Below are positions 23,895 to 32,685 of a DNA stretch of 48,380 nt, piece by piece. Position 1 is the stretch's first letter; each line of letters opens with the position of its first letter. The notes beneath the pieces are model-generated. The model did no database searches. It was not told the DNA's origin and saw only the letters and a list, made by a program, of their open reading frames with translations. The stretch lies in contig CAYYXG010000020.1 in the NCBI GenBank assembly GCA_964475595.1, positions 1 through 48,380 on the forward strand. The letters are read 5' to 3'. This stretch comes from RGEC01 sp964475595 (GTDB taxonomy: Bacteria; Bacteroidota; Bacteroidia; NS11-12g; UBA955). Position numbers and translations under genes: made by a program.

Positions 23895-24608
23895 TTATGG
23901 AAGCTGCACCCAAACCGGCAGGGTATCGCCCGGCAAAAATGAGTCTCCGTTGCACTGCAGCGGATGCAAATCCCTAAGTGTTTTGGTAATAATAAAGTCA
24001 GAACGGGCAGCAATACCCCGTAATTGATAATCCCTAAAAACATCATCGGTAAGGGTCTCGAAATAAGAAACAAGACGTCCTTGGCGGGTTGGGTCATTCA
24101 CAAAAACAGCCACATCCGACCATGTTTCGAAACCAATATGATAGCCGATATGCTGACCGCGGATGAGTTTATCTCCCACAAAATATTCCCTCAAAGGGGC
24201 TACATGGAAAAGCATCACCCGAAATGCAGGATATTCATCTGATTGTATCTCAAACTTAAATCCTGCCCACTCTTGTTCAAACCGGGTAACGGTACCCGAA
24301 ATGGGCGAAAACATTTGGATATCTTGCCAATTTATTGTATCTTTGGGATAGAAGTAGTGTTTCATACTTCTGCATGTTTCAGTAAAGTCGCTGTAATCGT
24401 GTCCCGCAGACGACCTAAACCTGGAGATTCGGCTTATTTTACTCAGTTCCAGGTAGTGTCCGGTAAACCTTGGAACACCCTGCGATTCAATATCCCAGGT
24501 ATCTTCAGTCTGTCCATTGTTATTTTTCTTTTTGCATGCTGACTGACAAAAAACTCCGACAATCGCAATGCCTAAGCCCAGTAATTTACATATTCGCCAA
24601 TAATTCAC
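23895..24608 (-). CDS. M23/LytM-like lipoprotein, probably degenerate
   Basis: This 237-residue protein starts with GTG and has a hydrophobic signal ending FCQSAC-KKK; Cys25 could be lipidated although the -3 Gln is atypical. The region SPISGTVTRFEQEWAG, followed by FRVMLFHVAPL and GDKLIRGQHIGYHIG, follows the LytM/M23 fold pattern. GHDYSDF supplies HxxxD, but the usual HxH is FHVAP here, so one zinc-binding His may be missing. It could be a non-catalytic LytM-like domain. The downstream gene (6 bp away) is the P-type ATPase. Assignment rests on pattern only. Confidence 0.65.
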   Translation of the reverse strand: MNYWRICKLLGLGIAIVGVFCQSACKKKNNNGQTEDTWDIESQGVPRFTGHYLELSKISRISRFRSSAGHDYSDFTETCRSMKHYFYPKDTINWQDIQMFSPISGTVTRFEQEWAGFKFEIQSDEYPAFRVMLFHVAPLREYFVGDKLIRGQHIGYHIGFETWSDVAVFVNDPTRQGRLVSYFETLTDDVFRDYQLRGIAARSDFIITKTLRDLHPLQCNGDSFLPGDTLPVWVQLP

Positions 24609-24674
24609 CTGAGCAAGTTAGCCGTGTGTACAAGCGCAAAAGATGAGCAGAATCAGGTAAAATTAAGGAATCAA

Positions 24675-26345
24675 TCAGCCAATGCGGGCTGCCAAATCCA
24701 GGCCATGTTTGCGCGATGTTTCTCTGGCAATCTCATAGCCGGCATCTGCATGCCTGATTACACCCATCCCCGGATCGTTGTGCAGCACACGTTTCAGGCG
24801 GGCTTCCGCATCATCGGTGCCGTCTGCCACGATTACCATGCCTGAGTGAATGCTGTATCCCATGCCCACGCCACCACCGTGATGCAAACTCACCCAGCTG
24901 GCACCGCCACCTGTGTTCACGAGGGCATTGAGGATGGGCCAGTCGGCAATGGCATCGCTGCCATCCAACATGGCTTCCGTTTCGCGGTTGGGCGATGCCA
25001 CAGAACCGGTATCCAGGTGATCGCGGCCAATTACAATGGGGGCTTTTACCTTGCCCGTTCTCACCAGCTCGTTAAACATCAGTCCGGCTTTTTCCCTTTC
25101 ACCTTGGCCAAGCCAGCAAATGCGCGCAGGCAGCCCCTGGAAAGCAATTTTCTCTTTGGCCATGGTCATCCAGCGTTTCAGACTCTGGTTCTCGGGGAAC
25201 AGCTCCAGAATGGCTTTATCGGTGGTGTAAATATCTTCAGGATCACCGCTCAGTGCGACCCAGCGGAAAGGTCCCTTGCCTTCGCAGAAAAGCGGGCGAA
25301 TGAATGCCGGAACAAATCCGGGAAAATCAAATGCATTTTTCAGGCCTTTTTCAAATGCACGTCCACGCAGGTTATTGCCATAATCGAAAGTGATGCTGCC
25401 TCGTTGTTGCAATTCCAGCATCAGCTTTACGTGGTGCACCATGGTATCGTAGCTGAGTTCGGTATATTTTTCGGGATCGATGCGTCGCAGTTTATCGGCG
25501 GCTTCCACATCCATGCCTTCCGGATAATAGCCGATCAGCGGATCATGTGCACTGGTCTGGTCTGTGAGGGTTTCTGGTGTGATGTTTCTGGTTATCAATC
25601 TTTCCAGTAGTTCTACGGCATTGCAAAGCACGCCGATACTCACGGCAGCACCCTTTTCTTTGGCGGCCAGCGCCATGTCAATGGCTTCATCCACATCGCG
25701 GCTCATTACATCCAGATAGCGGGTTTCCAGGCGTTTGCGAATTCTCCATTCCTCAACTTCGGCTACAAGGGCCACCCCTTCATTCATGGTAATTGCCAAT
25801 GGCTGCGCACCGCCCATACCACCTAACCCGGCTGTTACATTCAGGGTGCCTTTCAGCGTACCGCCAAAATGCTGTCTCGCACATTCTGCGTAGGTTTCAT
25901 ATGTCCCCTGCACAATTCCCTGAGAACCAATGTAAATCCAGCTTCCGGCGGTCATCTGACCATACATAATCAGGCCTTTGGCCTCCAACTCACGAAAATG
26001 ATCCCAGTTGGCCCAGTTGGGCACTAGTTGGCTATTGCTAATCAGTACCCTGGGTGCATCCTTGTGGGTAGGAAGAATAGCCACAGGCTTACCACTCTGC
26101 ACTATCAGGGTTTCATTATCATTCAATTCCCGAAGGGATTTAAGAATATCATCAAACGCCTTCCAGTTTCGTGCAGCTTTGCCCAGACCACCATACACAA
26201 TCAGATCTTCGGGTTTTTCAGCCACATCCGGATCCAGGTTGTTCTGAATCATTCGGTATGCTGCCTCCTGAATCCATCCTTTACAGTTGAGTTGGGTGCC
26301 GGTTGGGGCGGTTACAATACGCGGTCCTGATGCGGGTTGAGTCAT
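24675..26345 (-). CDS. hutU: Urocanate hydratase
   Basis: This 556-residue cytoplasmic enzyme converts urocanate to imidazolonepropionate, the second step of histidine breakdown, with NAD+ as catalytic cofactor. Recognisable family blocks include the N-terminal GWIQEAAYRMIQNNLDPDVAE, YGGLGKAARNWKAFDDI, TAGLGGMGGAQPLA, and the C-terminal GGGVGMGYSIHSGMVIVADGT. Length is standard. No hutH, hutI or hutG is near it; the neighbours are unrelated, so it is a lone hut gene in this window. The promoter box lies 4 nt before the ATG. Confidence 0.97.
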   Translation of the reverse strand: MTQPASGPRIVTAPTGTQLNCKGWIQEAAYRMIQNNLDPDVAEKPEDLIVYGGLGKAARNWKAFDDILKSLRELNDNETLIVQSGKPVAILPTHKDAPRVLISNSQLVPNWANWDHFRELEAKGLIMYGQMTAGSWIYIGSQGIVQGTYETYAECARQHFGGTLKGTLNVTAGLGGMGGAQPLAITMNEGVALVAEVEEWRIRKRLETRYLDVMSRDVDEAIDMALAAKEKGAAVSIGVLCNAVELLERLITRNITPETLTDQTSAHDPLIGYYPEGMDVEAADKLRRIDPEKYTELSYDTMVHHVKLMLELQQRGSITFDYGNNLRGRAFEKGLKNAFDFPGFVPAFIRPLFCEGKGPFRWVALSGDPEDIYTTDKAILELFPENQSLKRWMTMAKEKIAFQGLPARICWLGQGEREKAGLMFNELVRTGKVKAPIVIGRDHLDTGSVASPNRETEAMLDGSDAIADWPILNALVNTGGGASWVSLHHGGGVGMGYSIHSGMVIVADGTDDAEARLKRVLHNDPGMGVIRHADAGYEIARETSRKHGLDLAARIG

Positions 26346-26349
26346 GCTG

Positions 26350-26357
26350 CAAAATTA
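26350..26357 (-). promoter_or_regulatory. hutU promoter -7 element
   Basis: TAATTTTG on the minus strand is separated from the ATG by only CAGC, predicting a leaderless mRNA. A TTG lies 23 nt upstream (26381-26383), somewhat further than the usual spacing. Confidence 0.6.
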
Positions 26358-26418
26358 CGCATAAGTTGCCTTTTTGCGGGCAAGAATGTTTTATTTACCG
26401 GGTGAAATCCCTGCACAA

Positions 26419-28548
26419 TCAGCCGGAAAATTTCATGGTTAAACTGATTCGCTTTCGCTGAACATCAACATCCATTACCCGCACCTTTACATGCTGCCCC
26501 AGCGAGACTACTTCTGTGGGATGTTTCACAAAACGGTTGCTGAGCTGACTCACATGCACCAGCCCGTCCTGCTTGACCCCGATATCCACAAAAGCGCCAA
26601 AATCCGTGATATTCGTGATAATTCCGTTGAGTTCCAGCCCGGACTCCAGGTCGGATATACTCCTAACCTGATCACTGAAACCCACTGCCTGAAATTCACC
26701 ACGGGGATCCAGACCCGGCTTTTGCAGCTCTTTAATAATATCATGCAGCGTGGGCAACCCAATGCCCTGCAATTCGTTCACATACTTTTCCGGTTTTACG
26801 GTTTTTACGAGCTCTGTATCGGCGAGCAGGGAGGCAACAGAATATCCGGTATCTGCAGCCATCCGCTTCACCAAATCGTATCTTTCAGGGTGAACCGCAC
26901 TATTATCGAGGGCATTGGCAGCACCCCTGATTCGTAAAAAACCGGCACTTTGTTCAAATGCCTTGGCTCCCAACCGTGGCACTTCCTTTAACTGTTCACG
27001 ACTTTTGAAACCGCCCAGTTTTTTGCGCTGCTCCAGGATGTTTTGTGCCAAAACAGGCCCCAGGCCGCTCACATAGGCCAACAAATGCTTGCTGGCCGTA
27101 TTCAGGTTCACGCCCACAGCATTCACAGCACTTTCCACCACAGCATCCAGGCGCTTTTTCAGCAAGGTTTTGTTCACATCGTGCTGATATTGCCCCACAC
27201 CAATATTTCCGGGGTCAATTTTCACCAACTCAGCCAATGGATCCATCAATCTGCGTCCAATGGAAATGGCACCGCGCACGGTCACATCCAGGTTGGGAAA
27301 CTCCTCGCGCGCCACCTCTCCGGCGCTGTATATACTTGCACCGGCCTCATTGACCATGTAAACCGGAATGGAATTGGACAGACAACCTTTTAAAAATGCT
27401 TCCGTTTCCCGTCCGGCTGTTCCGTTACCTACGGCAATGGCCTCGGGATTATACTTTGTAACCCAATCCTGCAGTGTTTTTCCTGCACCTGCAACATCTT
27501 GCTGGGGCTCGTGCGGATACAACGTGGTGTGCTCCAGAAAATTCCCTTTCTCATCCAGTGCCACCATTTTGCAGCCGGTTCTGAAGCCGGGGTCAATGGC
27601 CAGCAAACGCTTTTCGCCCAAGGGCGGCGATAACAGCAACTGACGAGCATTTAGTGCAAACACAGCAATGGCCTCTTCATCGGCTTTTTCTGCTGCCTTG
27701 TTTAGCATTTCACTTTGCAACTGTGGCTGAAGCAGCCGCTCCCAGGCATCCTGCAAGGCCATTTTTACTTGTTCTGTGGCATCAGAATATCCTCGCAACA
27801 CCTGCCGACGAATTATTTGAATGGCTTTGTCTTCATCAGGGAAAACGGATATTTTCAAAAAACCCAATGACTCCCCCCTAAACATGGCCAAAAGTCTGTG
27901 AGAAGGACATTTCAGTAAATTTTCGCTGTATTGGAAATAGTCTCGAAATTTCTGCGCCTCCTGATCTTCCTTTTTACCACGGGTAACCTTACATGCAAGA
28001 ACCCCTTCTTTTTCAAACAGCAAACGCAGATTACCTCTCACCGTAGCATTTTCACTAATCCATTCGGCAATTATATCGCGGGCTCCCTGAAGGGCTTCCT
28101 CCCTATTGCCTACCTGTTCGTTAATAAAATTATCCATTTCCTGCCAAAAACGATCACTTTTCTGTTCAAAAATCATGGCCGCCAGCGGTTCAAGGCCCTT
28201 CTCTCGGGCAGCGTCTGCCTTACTGCGTTTTTTGGGTTTGTATGGCAGGTATAGGTCTTCCAGTTGCTGAATCTCCTGTGCAGTTTCAATCGCCTGTTTC
28301 AAGTCCGGTGTGAGTTTGCCCTGCTCTGCTATTTGCTGAAGAATATACGCCCGTCGCTTTTCCAGCTCCTGAAGCTCTTCCCATAAATCCTTCACACGCT
28401 GTATCTGCACCTCATCCAAGTTTCCGGTCACTTCCTTGCGGTAACGGGAAATGAATGGTACGGTGCTTCCCTCGGAAAATAACTTGAGTGTACTTTTTAC
28501 CTGCGATTCACGAATACTGAGTGTTGTGGCAATCCGTTTTTCCAACAT
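26419..28548 (-). CDS. tex: Tex family RNA-binding transcription accessory protein
   Basis: This 709-residue protein has the Tex order: N-terminal helical domain (STVPFISRYRKEVTGNLDE), a YqgF/RNase H-like domain (LLAIDPGFRTGCKMVALD), helix-hairpin-helix repeats (NAVGVNLNTASKHLLAYVSGLG), and a C-terminal S1 domain (LNGIITNITDFGAFVDIGVKQDGLVHVSQLS). Tex proteins bind nucleic acids and affect transcription. The upstream sequence has TATTTTCG, one mismatch from the promoter box. No operon partner is apparent. Confidence 0.96.
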   Translation of the reverse strand: MLEKRIATTLSIRESQVKSTLKLFSEGSTVPFISRYRKEVTGNLDEVQIQRVKDLWEELQELEKRRAYILQQIAEQGKLTPDLKQAIETAQEIQQLEDLYLPYKPKKRSKADAAREKGLEPLAAMIFEQKSDRFWQEMDNFINEQVGNREEALQGARDIIAEWISENATVRGNLRLLFEKEGVLACKVTRGKKEDQEAQKFRDYFQYSENLLKCPSHRLLAMFRGESLGFLKISVFPDEDKAIQIIRRQVLRGYSDATEQVKMALQDAWERLLQPQLQSEMLNKAAEKADEEAIAVFALNARQLLLSPPLGEKRLLAIDPGFRTGCKMVALDEKGNFLEHTTLYPHEPQQDVAGAGKTLQDWVTKYNPEAIAVGNGTAGRETEAFLKGCLSNSIPVYMVNEAGASIYSAGEVAREEFPNLDVTVRGAISIGRRLMDPLAELVKIDPGNIGVGQYQHDVNKTLLKKRLDAVVESAVNAVGVNLNTASKHLLAYVSGLGPVLAQNILEQRKKLGGFKSREQLKEVPRLGAKAFEQSAGFLRIRGAANALDNSAVHPERYDLVKRMAADTGYSVASLLADTELVKTVKPEKYVNELQGIGLPTLHDIIKELQKPGLDPRGEFQAVGFSDQVRSISDLESGLELNGIITNITDFGAFVDIGVKQDGLVHVSQLSNRFVKHPTEVVSLGQHVKVRVMDVDVQRKRISLTMKFSG

Positions 28549-28587
28549 AGAGTCACGAAAATACGTTTTCGTAACGGGCTGATTTCC

Positions 28588-29415
28588 TCAAATTATTGAC
28601 AATGGCAACGCCATCAAATCCGCCATGTTCTGAAATTGTCCATCCCGGGCATCTACACCCATCCAGGAAGCAAACTCCTTAATCAGTGATCCCTGTTGCT
28701 TTCCCACCGCATTGCCCAGCGATTTAGAAAGCTTTTCACCTTTGCTGTCCAATATTAATTCATGATGTTTAAACAGAATATTATCATATTCCGAAATCGC
28801 TGCCGCACTTGCCATCTCTTTCTGCAGTTGGGTGGATTCTTCTAAGTCTTTACCGCGAAAAACATGCGTAACCCCATAATCCACATCATCACAAATGCTG
28901 CCTATGTGGTAAGCCGGTATACTATCCTTCCTCAAAACAATCGGATCGCCGGATGCAAATCCAAATGCCTCTCGGTTGAACCTAAGTGAAGTGCTATTTT
29001 GCTTAAAATTCATACTTTTTTTTCGGCAAATTCCCGGATATTCACCTGAAAACCCTTGTTCATGCAGTGATTTCCTACTGCATTCACACCCATACGTAAA
29101 ACCCTTATCTGATAATGTTTTTATCAAATCAACATACCGGTCGGTACGGTGTTTTTGCGACCATTTTTTATAAAAATCATCCGGTCCGGAGGGACCGATA
29201 TCCCAGTCCATTCCCATGGCTTCCAAATCCCTGAAAATGGCCTCAACAAACTCCGGTTTTGCCCTTTCTGAATCCATATCATCAATTCGTAAAAACACCT
29301 TGCCACCGCATTTTCTGGCATACAGCCAGTTCAGCATAAAATTAAACAGGTTTCCTTGATGAAGAAACCCACTAGGGGTGGGTGCCAACCGGGTGATAAC
29401 CTCAATTTTTTTCAT
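28588..29415 (-). CDS. GluQ-like glutamyl-tRNA synthetase paralogue
   Basis: This 275-residue protein is a glutamyl-tRNA synthetase catalytic core without an anticodon-binding domain. Class I motifs are present: RLAPTPSGFLHQGN (HQGN at 19-22 in place of HIGH) and GEKLSKSLG (KLSKS). Such truncated paralogues include GluQ, which attaches glutamate to queuosine in tRNA-Asp. Cys residues in GCECSRKSL and PGICRKK match the zinc region of that group. The exact substrate is inferred. The start overlaps the 3' end of the Pif1-like helicase gene by 14 bp. Confidence 0.87.
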   Translation of the reverse strand: MKKIEVITRLAPTPSGFLHQGNLFNFMLNWLYARKCGGKVFLRIDDMDSERAKPEFVEAIFRDLEAMGMDWDIGPSGPDDFYKKWSQKHRTDRYVDLIKTLSDKGFTYGCECSRKSLHEQGFSGEYPGICRKKSMNFKQNSTSLRFNREAFGFASGDPIVLRKDSIPAYHIGSICDDVDYGVTHVFRGKDLEESTQLQKEMASAAAISEYDNILFKHHELILDSKGEKLSKSLGNAVGKQQGSLIKEFASWMGVDARDGQFQNMADLMALPLSII

Positions 29416-31579
29416 GGATTCGGCTTTGAGTCACCCACCTAAGCATGCCATAGCTGTAGCTTTCATCCAGTAAACTTTTCACTGCGGTTAACGATGGCTC
29501 CTCTGCTTTTTCCATGGCAGCGGTGATTTCATGAATTTGCTCGGGGGTCAGCAGCTCTTCTACCTGCAATTTGCCGGCCGCAATGCAAACGCCCAGATGG
29601 GTTTCAACGGTTCCAGGGGTTATCCCCCGCATTTGGGCAATATCCTCAATGGAATGGCCTTCGCGGTGGAGCTGCAGGGTAATTTCCTGAGATTCACCCT
29701 TACCCGGTTTCTTACCTTTTGAAACCGCCACAACCTGCGCTTCAGGCATGCTGCGTGTAATTCTGGATTGTCCAATGTATAAAGGGTTGCCGTTCAAACG
29801 CATACCATACAGGTTATTAAGACTAAACCAGAGTCTTTCCAGCAGGGTATCGGCTTTTTCAAAATACTTCTTAACGCGTGAACGCACCGACAGCGATTGG
29901 TGTAAAGCGGTTAGTGGTTCAATAACCCGGGTAAACAGCTGCCCTGCAAAATAATCGGCTCCTTTGGTGATGCGGTCTGCGAGGCGAGACACTTCTTCTT
30001 CACTTTCAAAATCCTGGGGGAAAATCTGCATAATCTCGCTTCGAAAGCGCAAAGCCACTTCCTCTATTGCCATCAGTTCTGCTGACCAGTTGTCCGCCTT
30101 TTCAAATACTTCTTTAGGCAGCGCTGATGAATACTCTCTGTTCTCATCACGCCATGCCTGCATCTGGTTCAGGGGTTCTTCAAAACTAAACACCCTGAGT
30201 AACCTGGCACGCACATACATTTGTTGCTCCTGCCAAAGGCGGTCATCCAGTGCCGCGCGTCCGGGTTTTACGGCAGTGAACTCCACTATGCGCGGGTCGC
30301 ACTGTATACTTCGAGAGGTAATTTCACTCTTCAACACCAGCCCATCCATGCTGCGACAGCGGCTAAGGGCCACATAAACCTGTCCCGGAGCGAAGGATTT
30401 ACCGGCATCAATCACGGCTTTTTCAAAAGTAAGGCCCTGACTTTTATGGATGGTAATGGCCCAAGCCAGCCGAATAGGATACTGAACAAAACTTCCCAGG
30501 ACTTCCTCATCCAGTTTATCACCGGCTTTACTAAGAGCATAACGCTTATTTTCCCAGGTTTCCGGCTTCACTTTAATGACTTGCCCTGTTTCGGTAAACA
30601 ACACTTCAATATGGGCTTCGTCTATGGAGTGTATAACCCCAATTTTACCGTTGAAGTAATGCTTGTCTGCAGAGGTATCATTTTTCACGAACATCACCTG
30701 CGCACCCAGTTTCACGCGCAAAGCACTTTCAGTAGGATAAAGATTTTCGGGAAAATCCTTGATAATTTTTGCAACCAGGTACTTTTCTTCCCCATCCAGC
30801 TTTTTCAGCGCCTCCTCGTTCATTCGGTCGGCAATGGCATTGTGGGTAGTGAGCGTTACAAATCCCGACTCTTTCTCCGGCTCAAAATCCGGTTTGTGGT
30901 AGCGCATTAAAGTATCGTAATCATCACGGTCAAATTCGGCATGGCGTATTCGGTTCAACAAGCCCACAAACTGCCGGTCGGTTTGTCTGTGGACCGTCTC
31001 AAGCTCAAGTTGAACGGGCTGTATTTTTTTATATGCGTGGGAATCAAAGAAATATCTTCCACCGTAATACTGGCCTAGCAATGCTGCTTCTTCCTCTTTG
31101 ATTACCGGTGCCAGCTGATACAAATCTCCTATAAGCAGCAACTGAACCCCACCGAAAGGTTCCGGATTTCTGCGAACAGTCTTCAAGGCCAGATCCACCG
31201 CATCGAGGATATCCATCCGAACCATGCTAACCTCGTCAATTACCAACAGTTCCAACTCCCGCAGCAATTCACGTTTTTGGGCAGGGTAACGAAAATGACG
31301 GAGCATCATCAATGTATTGTTGGCAAGATTGGGATCTACAGGATCTGCTGAAGGGATAAATGCCTTGGTAGGCAAACCAAACAGCGAATGCAGCGTAACA
31401 CCGCCCGCATTAATCGCCGCTACACCGGTTGGTGCTGCCACTACGTATCTTTTGCCACAGGCAGGTACTATGGTTTTCAAAAAGGTGGTTTTGCCGGTTC
31501 CGGCTTTGCCCGTCAAGTAAATGTGCGCACGGGTAGAAGAAATAAATTCAGAAGCTAAATCAAACATAGAATCACTCAT
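29402..31579 (-). CDS. Pif1-like helicase with C-terminal helix-turn-helix domain
   Basis: This 725-residue ATPase has Walker A GKAGTGKTTF (24-33), PTGVAAINAGG, Walker B LLVIDEVSMV, and helicase motif AWAITIHKSQGLTFEKAVID, which place it in the Pif1/RecD-like superfamily 1B. The C-terminal ~95 residues (SQEITLQLHREGHSIEDIAQMRGITPGTVETHL) match the helicase-associated winged HTH that also ends Bacteroidota RecQ. It probably unwinds structured DNA or R-loops. The promoter box lies 22 nt upstream and the gene overlaps the GluQ-like gene downstream. Confidence 0.9.
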   Translation of the reverse strand: MSDSMFDLASEFISSTRAHIYLTGKAGTGKTTFLKTIVPACGKRYVVAAPTGVAAINAGGVTLHSLFGLPTKAFIPSADPVDPNLANNTLMMLRHFRYPAQKRELLRELELLVIDEVSMVRMDILDAVDLALKTVRRNPEPFGGVQLLLIGDLYQLAPVIKEEEAALLGQYYGGRYFFDSHAYKKIQPVQLELETVHRQTDRQFVGLLNRIRHAEFDRDDYDTLMRYHKPDFEPEKESGFVTLTTHNAIADRMNEEALKKLDGEEKYLVAKIIKDFPENLYPTESALRVKLGAQVMFVKNDTSADKHYFNGKIGVIHSIDEAHIEVLFTETGQVIKVKPETWENKRYALSKAGDKLDEEVLGSFVQYPIRLAWAITIHKSQGLTFEKAVIDAGKSFAPGQVYVALSRCRSMDGLVLKSEITSRSIQCDPRIVEFTAVKPGRAALDDRLWQEQQMYVRARLLRVFSFEEPLNQMQAWRDENREYSSALPKEVFEKADNWSAELMAIEEVALRFRSEIMQIFPQDFESEEEVSRLADRITKGADYFAGQLFTRVIEPLTALHQSLSVRSRVKKYFEKADTLLERLWFSLNNLYGMRLNGNPLYIGQSRITRSMPEAQVVAVSKGKKPGKGESQEITLQLHREGHSIEDIAQMRGITPGTVETHLGVCIAAGKLQVEELLTPEQIHEITAAMEKAEEPSLTAVKSLLDESYSYGMLRWVTQSRIHEKN

Positions 31580-31601
31580 AATAGATAAAAATAAAATTGT
31601 T

Positions 31602-31609
31602 CAAATATA
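31602..31609 (-). promoter_or_regulatory. Pif1-like helicase promoter -7 element
   Basis: TATATTTG on the minus strand ends 22 nt before the ATG at 31579. It lies in the divergent gap to the AraC gene, 54 bp from that gene's own element. No convincing TTG was found. Confidence 0.55.
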
Positions 31610-31663
31610 CCAAAATCGCCTGATTTTAAATCTCATTTTTTCTTACAAATGCGTTTTTTATTT

Positions 31664-31671
31664 TATTTTTG
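31664..31671 (+). promoter_or_regulatory. AraC-type regulator promoter -7 element
   Basis: TATTTTTG is followed by 38 nt to the ATG at 31710. The upstream region is a long A/T tract without a clear TTG. Confidence 0.5.
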
Positions 31672-31709
31672 TCGACAATTTAAACCCTTCAGTTTACTTT
31701 CTTTCCGAC

Positions 31710-32600
31710 ATGCTTCCCTCAAAAAAAGACATAACCAAAACCATACAGCAATATCATTTTAAGGAAGGGCTAACACAAGAATTTGAAATCATCGATATTG
31801 AGGAATTATATTCCAAAAATAAAGAACAACTCACAACACCGCACCGTACCGCCTTTTATCACATTGTATGGTTTGAAGAAGGCAATGGCACACAGTTTAT
31901 CGACTTCACTCCGGTTTTAACATCACCGGGCAGTTTGCTATTTATCCATAAGGATATGGTAAAACAATTTGATGTAAAACCTGAGTTCAAAGGGAAAATT
32001 ATTCTGTTTACAGACACCTTTTTCAGTACACAGCAACATCATTTGTCATACCTGAACACATCCGTGTTATTTAACGATTTCTTTCATGTGGCACATCTTC
32101 AGATCCAGAACGACAATTCATCTCCTATTGCATCCATTTTCTCCCAGCTGGAAATTGAATTTAAAAACAGCTATGATGAATATAAACCCATCATTCTACA
32201 GAATCTGCTGCACAATTTGATGTTGAATAGTGAAAGACTTTACAGAATTTTTCATATGCAGGAAATTAAAAAAGGCAATGCGCTGAATGTATTAATCCAA
32301 TTTAAAAACCTTCTTGAAACCCATTACAGTCACTATAAAAAGGTTGCTTTTTATGCCGATAAATTGAACCTGACAGAAAAAAAACTAACCAAGTGCACCC
32401 TGGAAACCATAGGCAAAACGGCCAAAGAAATGATTCAGAATCGCACCATTTTGGAGGCCAAAAGACTGCTGGCACACACGCATCTTAGTATTAAAGAAGT
32501 CGGTTTTCAACTGGGCTTTGATGAACCCACCAATTTTGTGAAATATTTTAAAAACACAGAAAATATCAACCCATCTAAATTTAGGAATATGCACCAATAA
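31710..32600 (+). CDS. AraC family transcriptional regulator
   Basis: This 296-residue regulator has an N-terminal cupin-like sensing domain (HRTAFYHIVWFEEGNGTQFIDFTPV, residues ~40-100) and a C-terminal double helix-turn-helix (HYSHYKKVAFYADKLNLTEKKLTK, then LSIKEVGFQLGFDEPTNFVKYFKN). The frame is open to 31521, but the ATG at 31710 lies after the promoter box and matches the family start. The downstream SnoaL-like gene, 85 bp away on the same strand, is a likely target. The effector is unknown. Confidence 0.93.
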   Translation: MLPSKKDITKTIQQYHFKEGLTQEFEIIDIEELYSKNKEQLTTPHRTAFYHIVWFEEGNGTQFIDFTPVLTSPGSLLFIHKDMVKQFDVKPEFKGKIILFTDTFFSTQQHHLSYLNTSVLFNDFFHVAHLQIQNDNSSPIASIFSQLEIEFKNSYDEYKPIILQNLLHNLMLNSERLYRIFHMQEIKKGNALNVLIQFKNLLETHYSHYKKVAFYADKLNLTEKKLTKCTLETIGKTAKEMIQNRTILEAKRLLAHTHLSIKEVGFQLGFDEPTNFVKYFKNTENINPSKFRNMHQ

Positions 32601-32665
32601 GGTAAAAATCACCCTATAAAGTACCGATTTTATCATTTCTAAGCACATGATTTGTGACAGTTTTG

Positions 32666-32685
32666 AGCCGTATTAACAATCGGCT
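32666..32685 (+). promoter_or_regulatory. Inverted repeat directly before the SnoaL-like start codon
   Basis: AGCCG (32666-32670) and CGGCT (32681-32685) form a 5-bp stem with a 10-nt loop. The right arm ends at the base before the ATG at 32686. It could block or expose translation initiation or be an operator. The arms are short, so chance is possible. Confidence 0.35.

Noticed and set aside
28588..29415. Full-length glutamyl-tRNA synthetase
   Set aside because: At 275 residues it lacks the anticodon-binding domain, so it is a GluQ-like paralogue.
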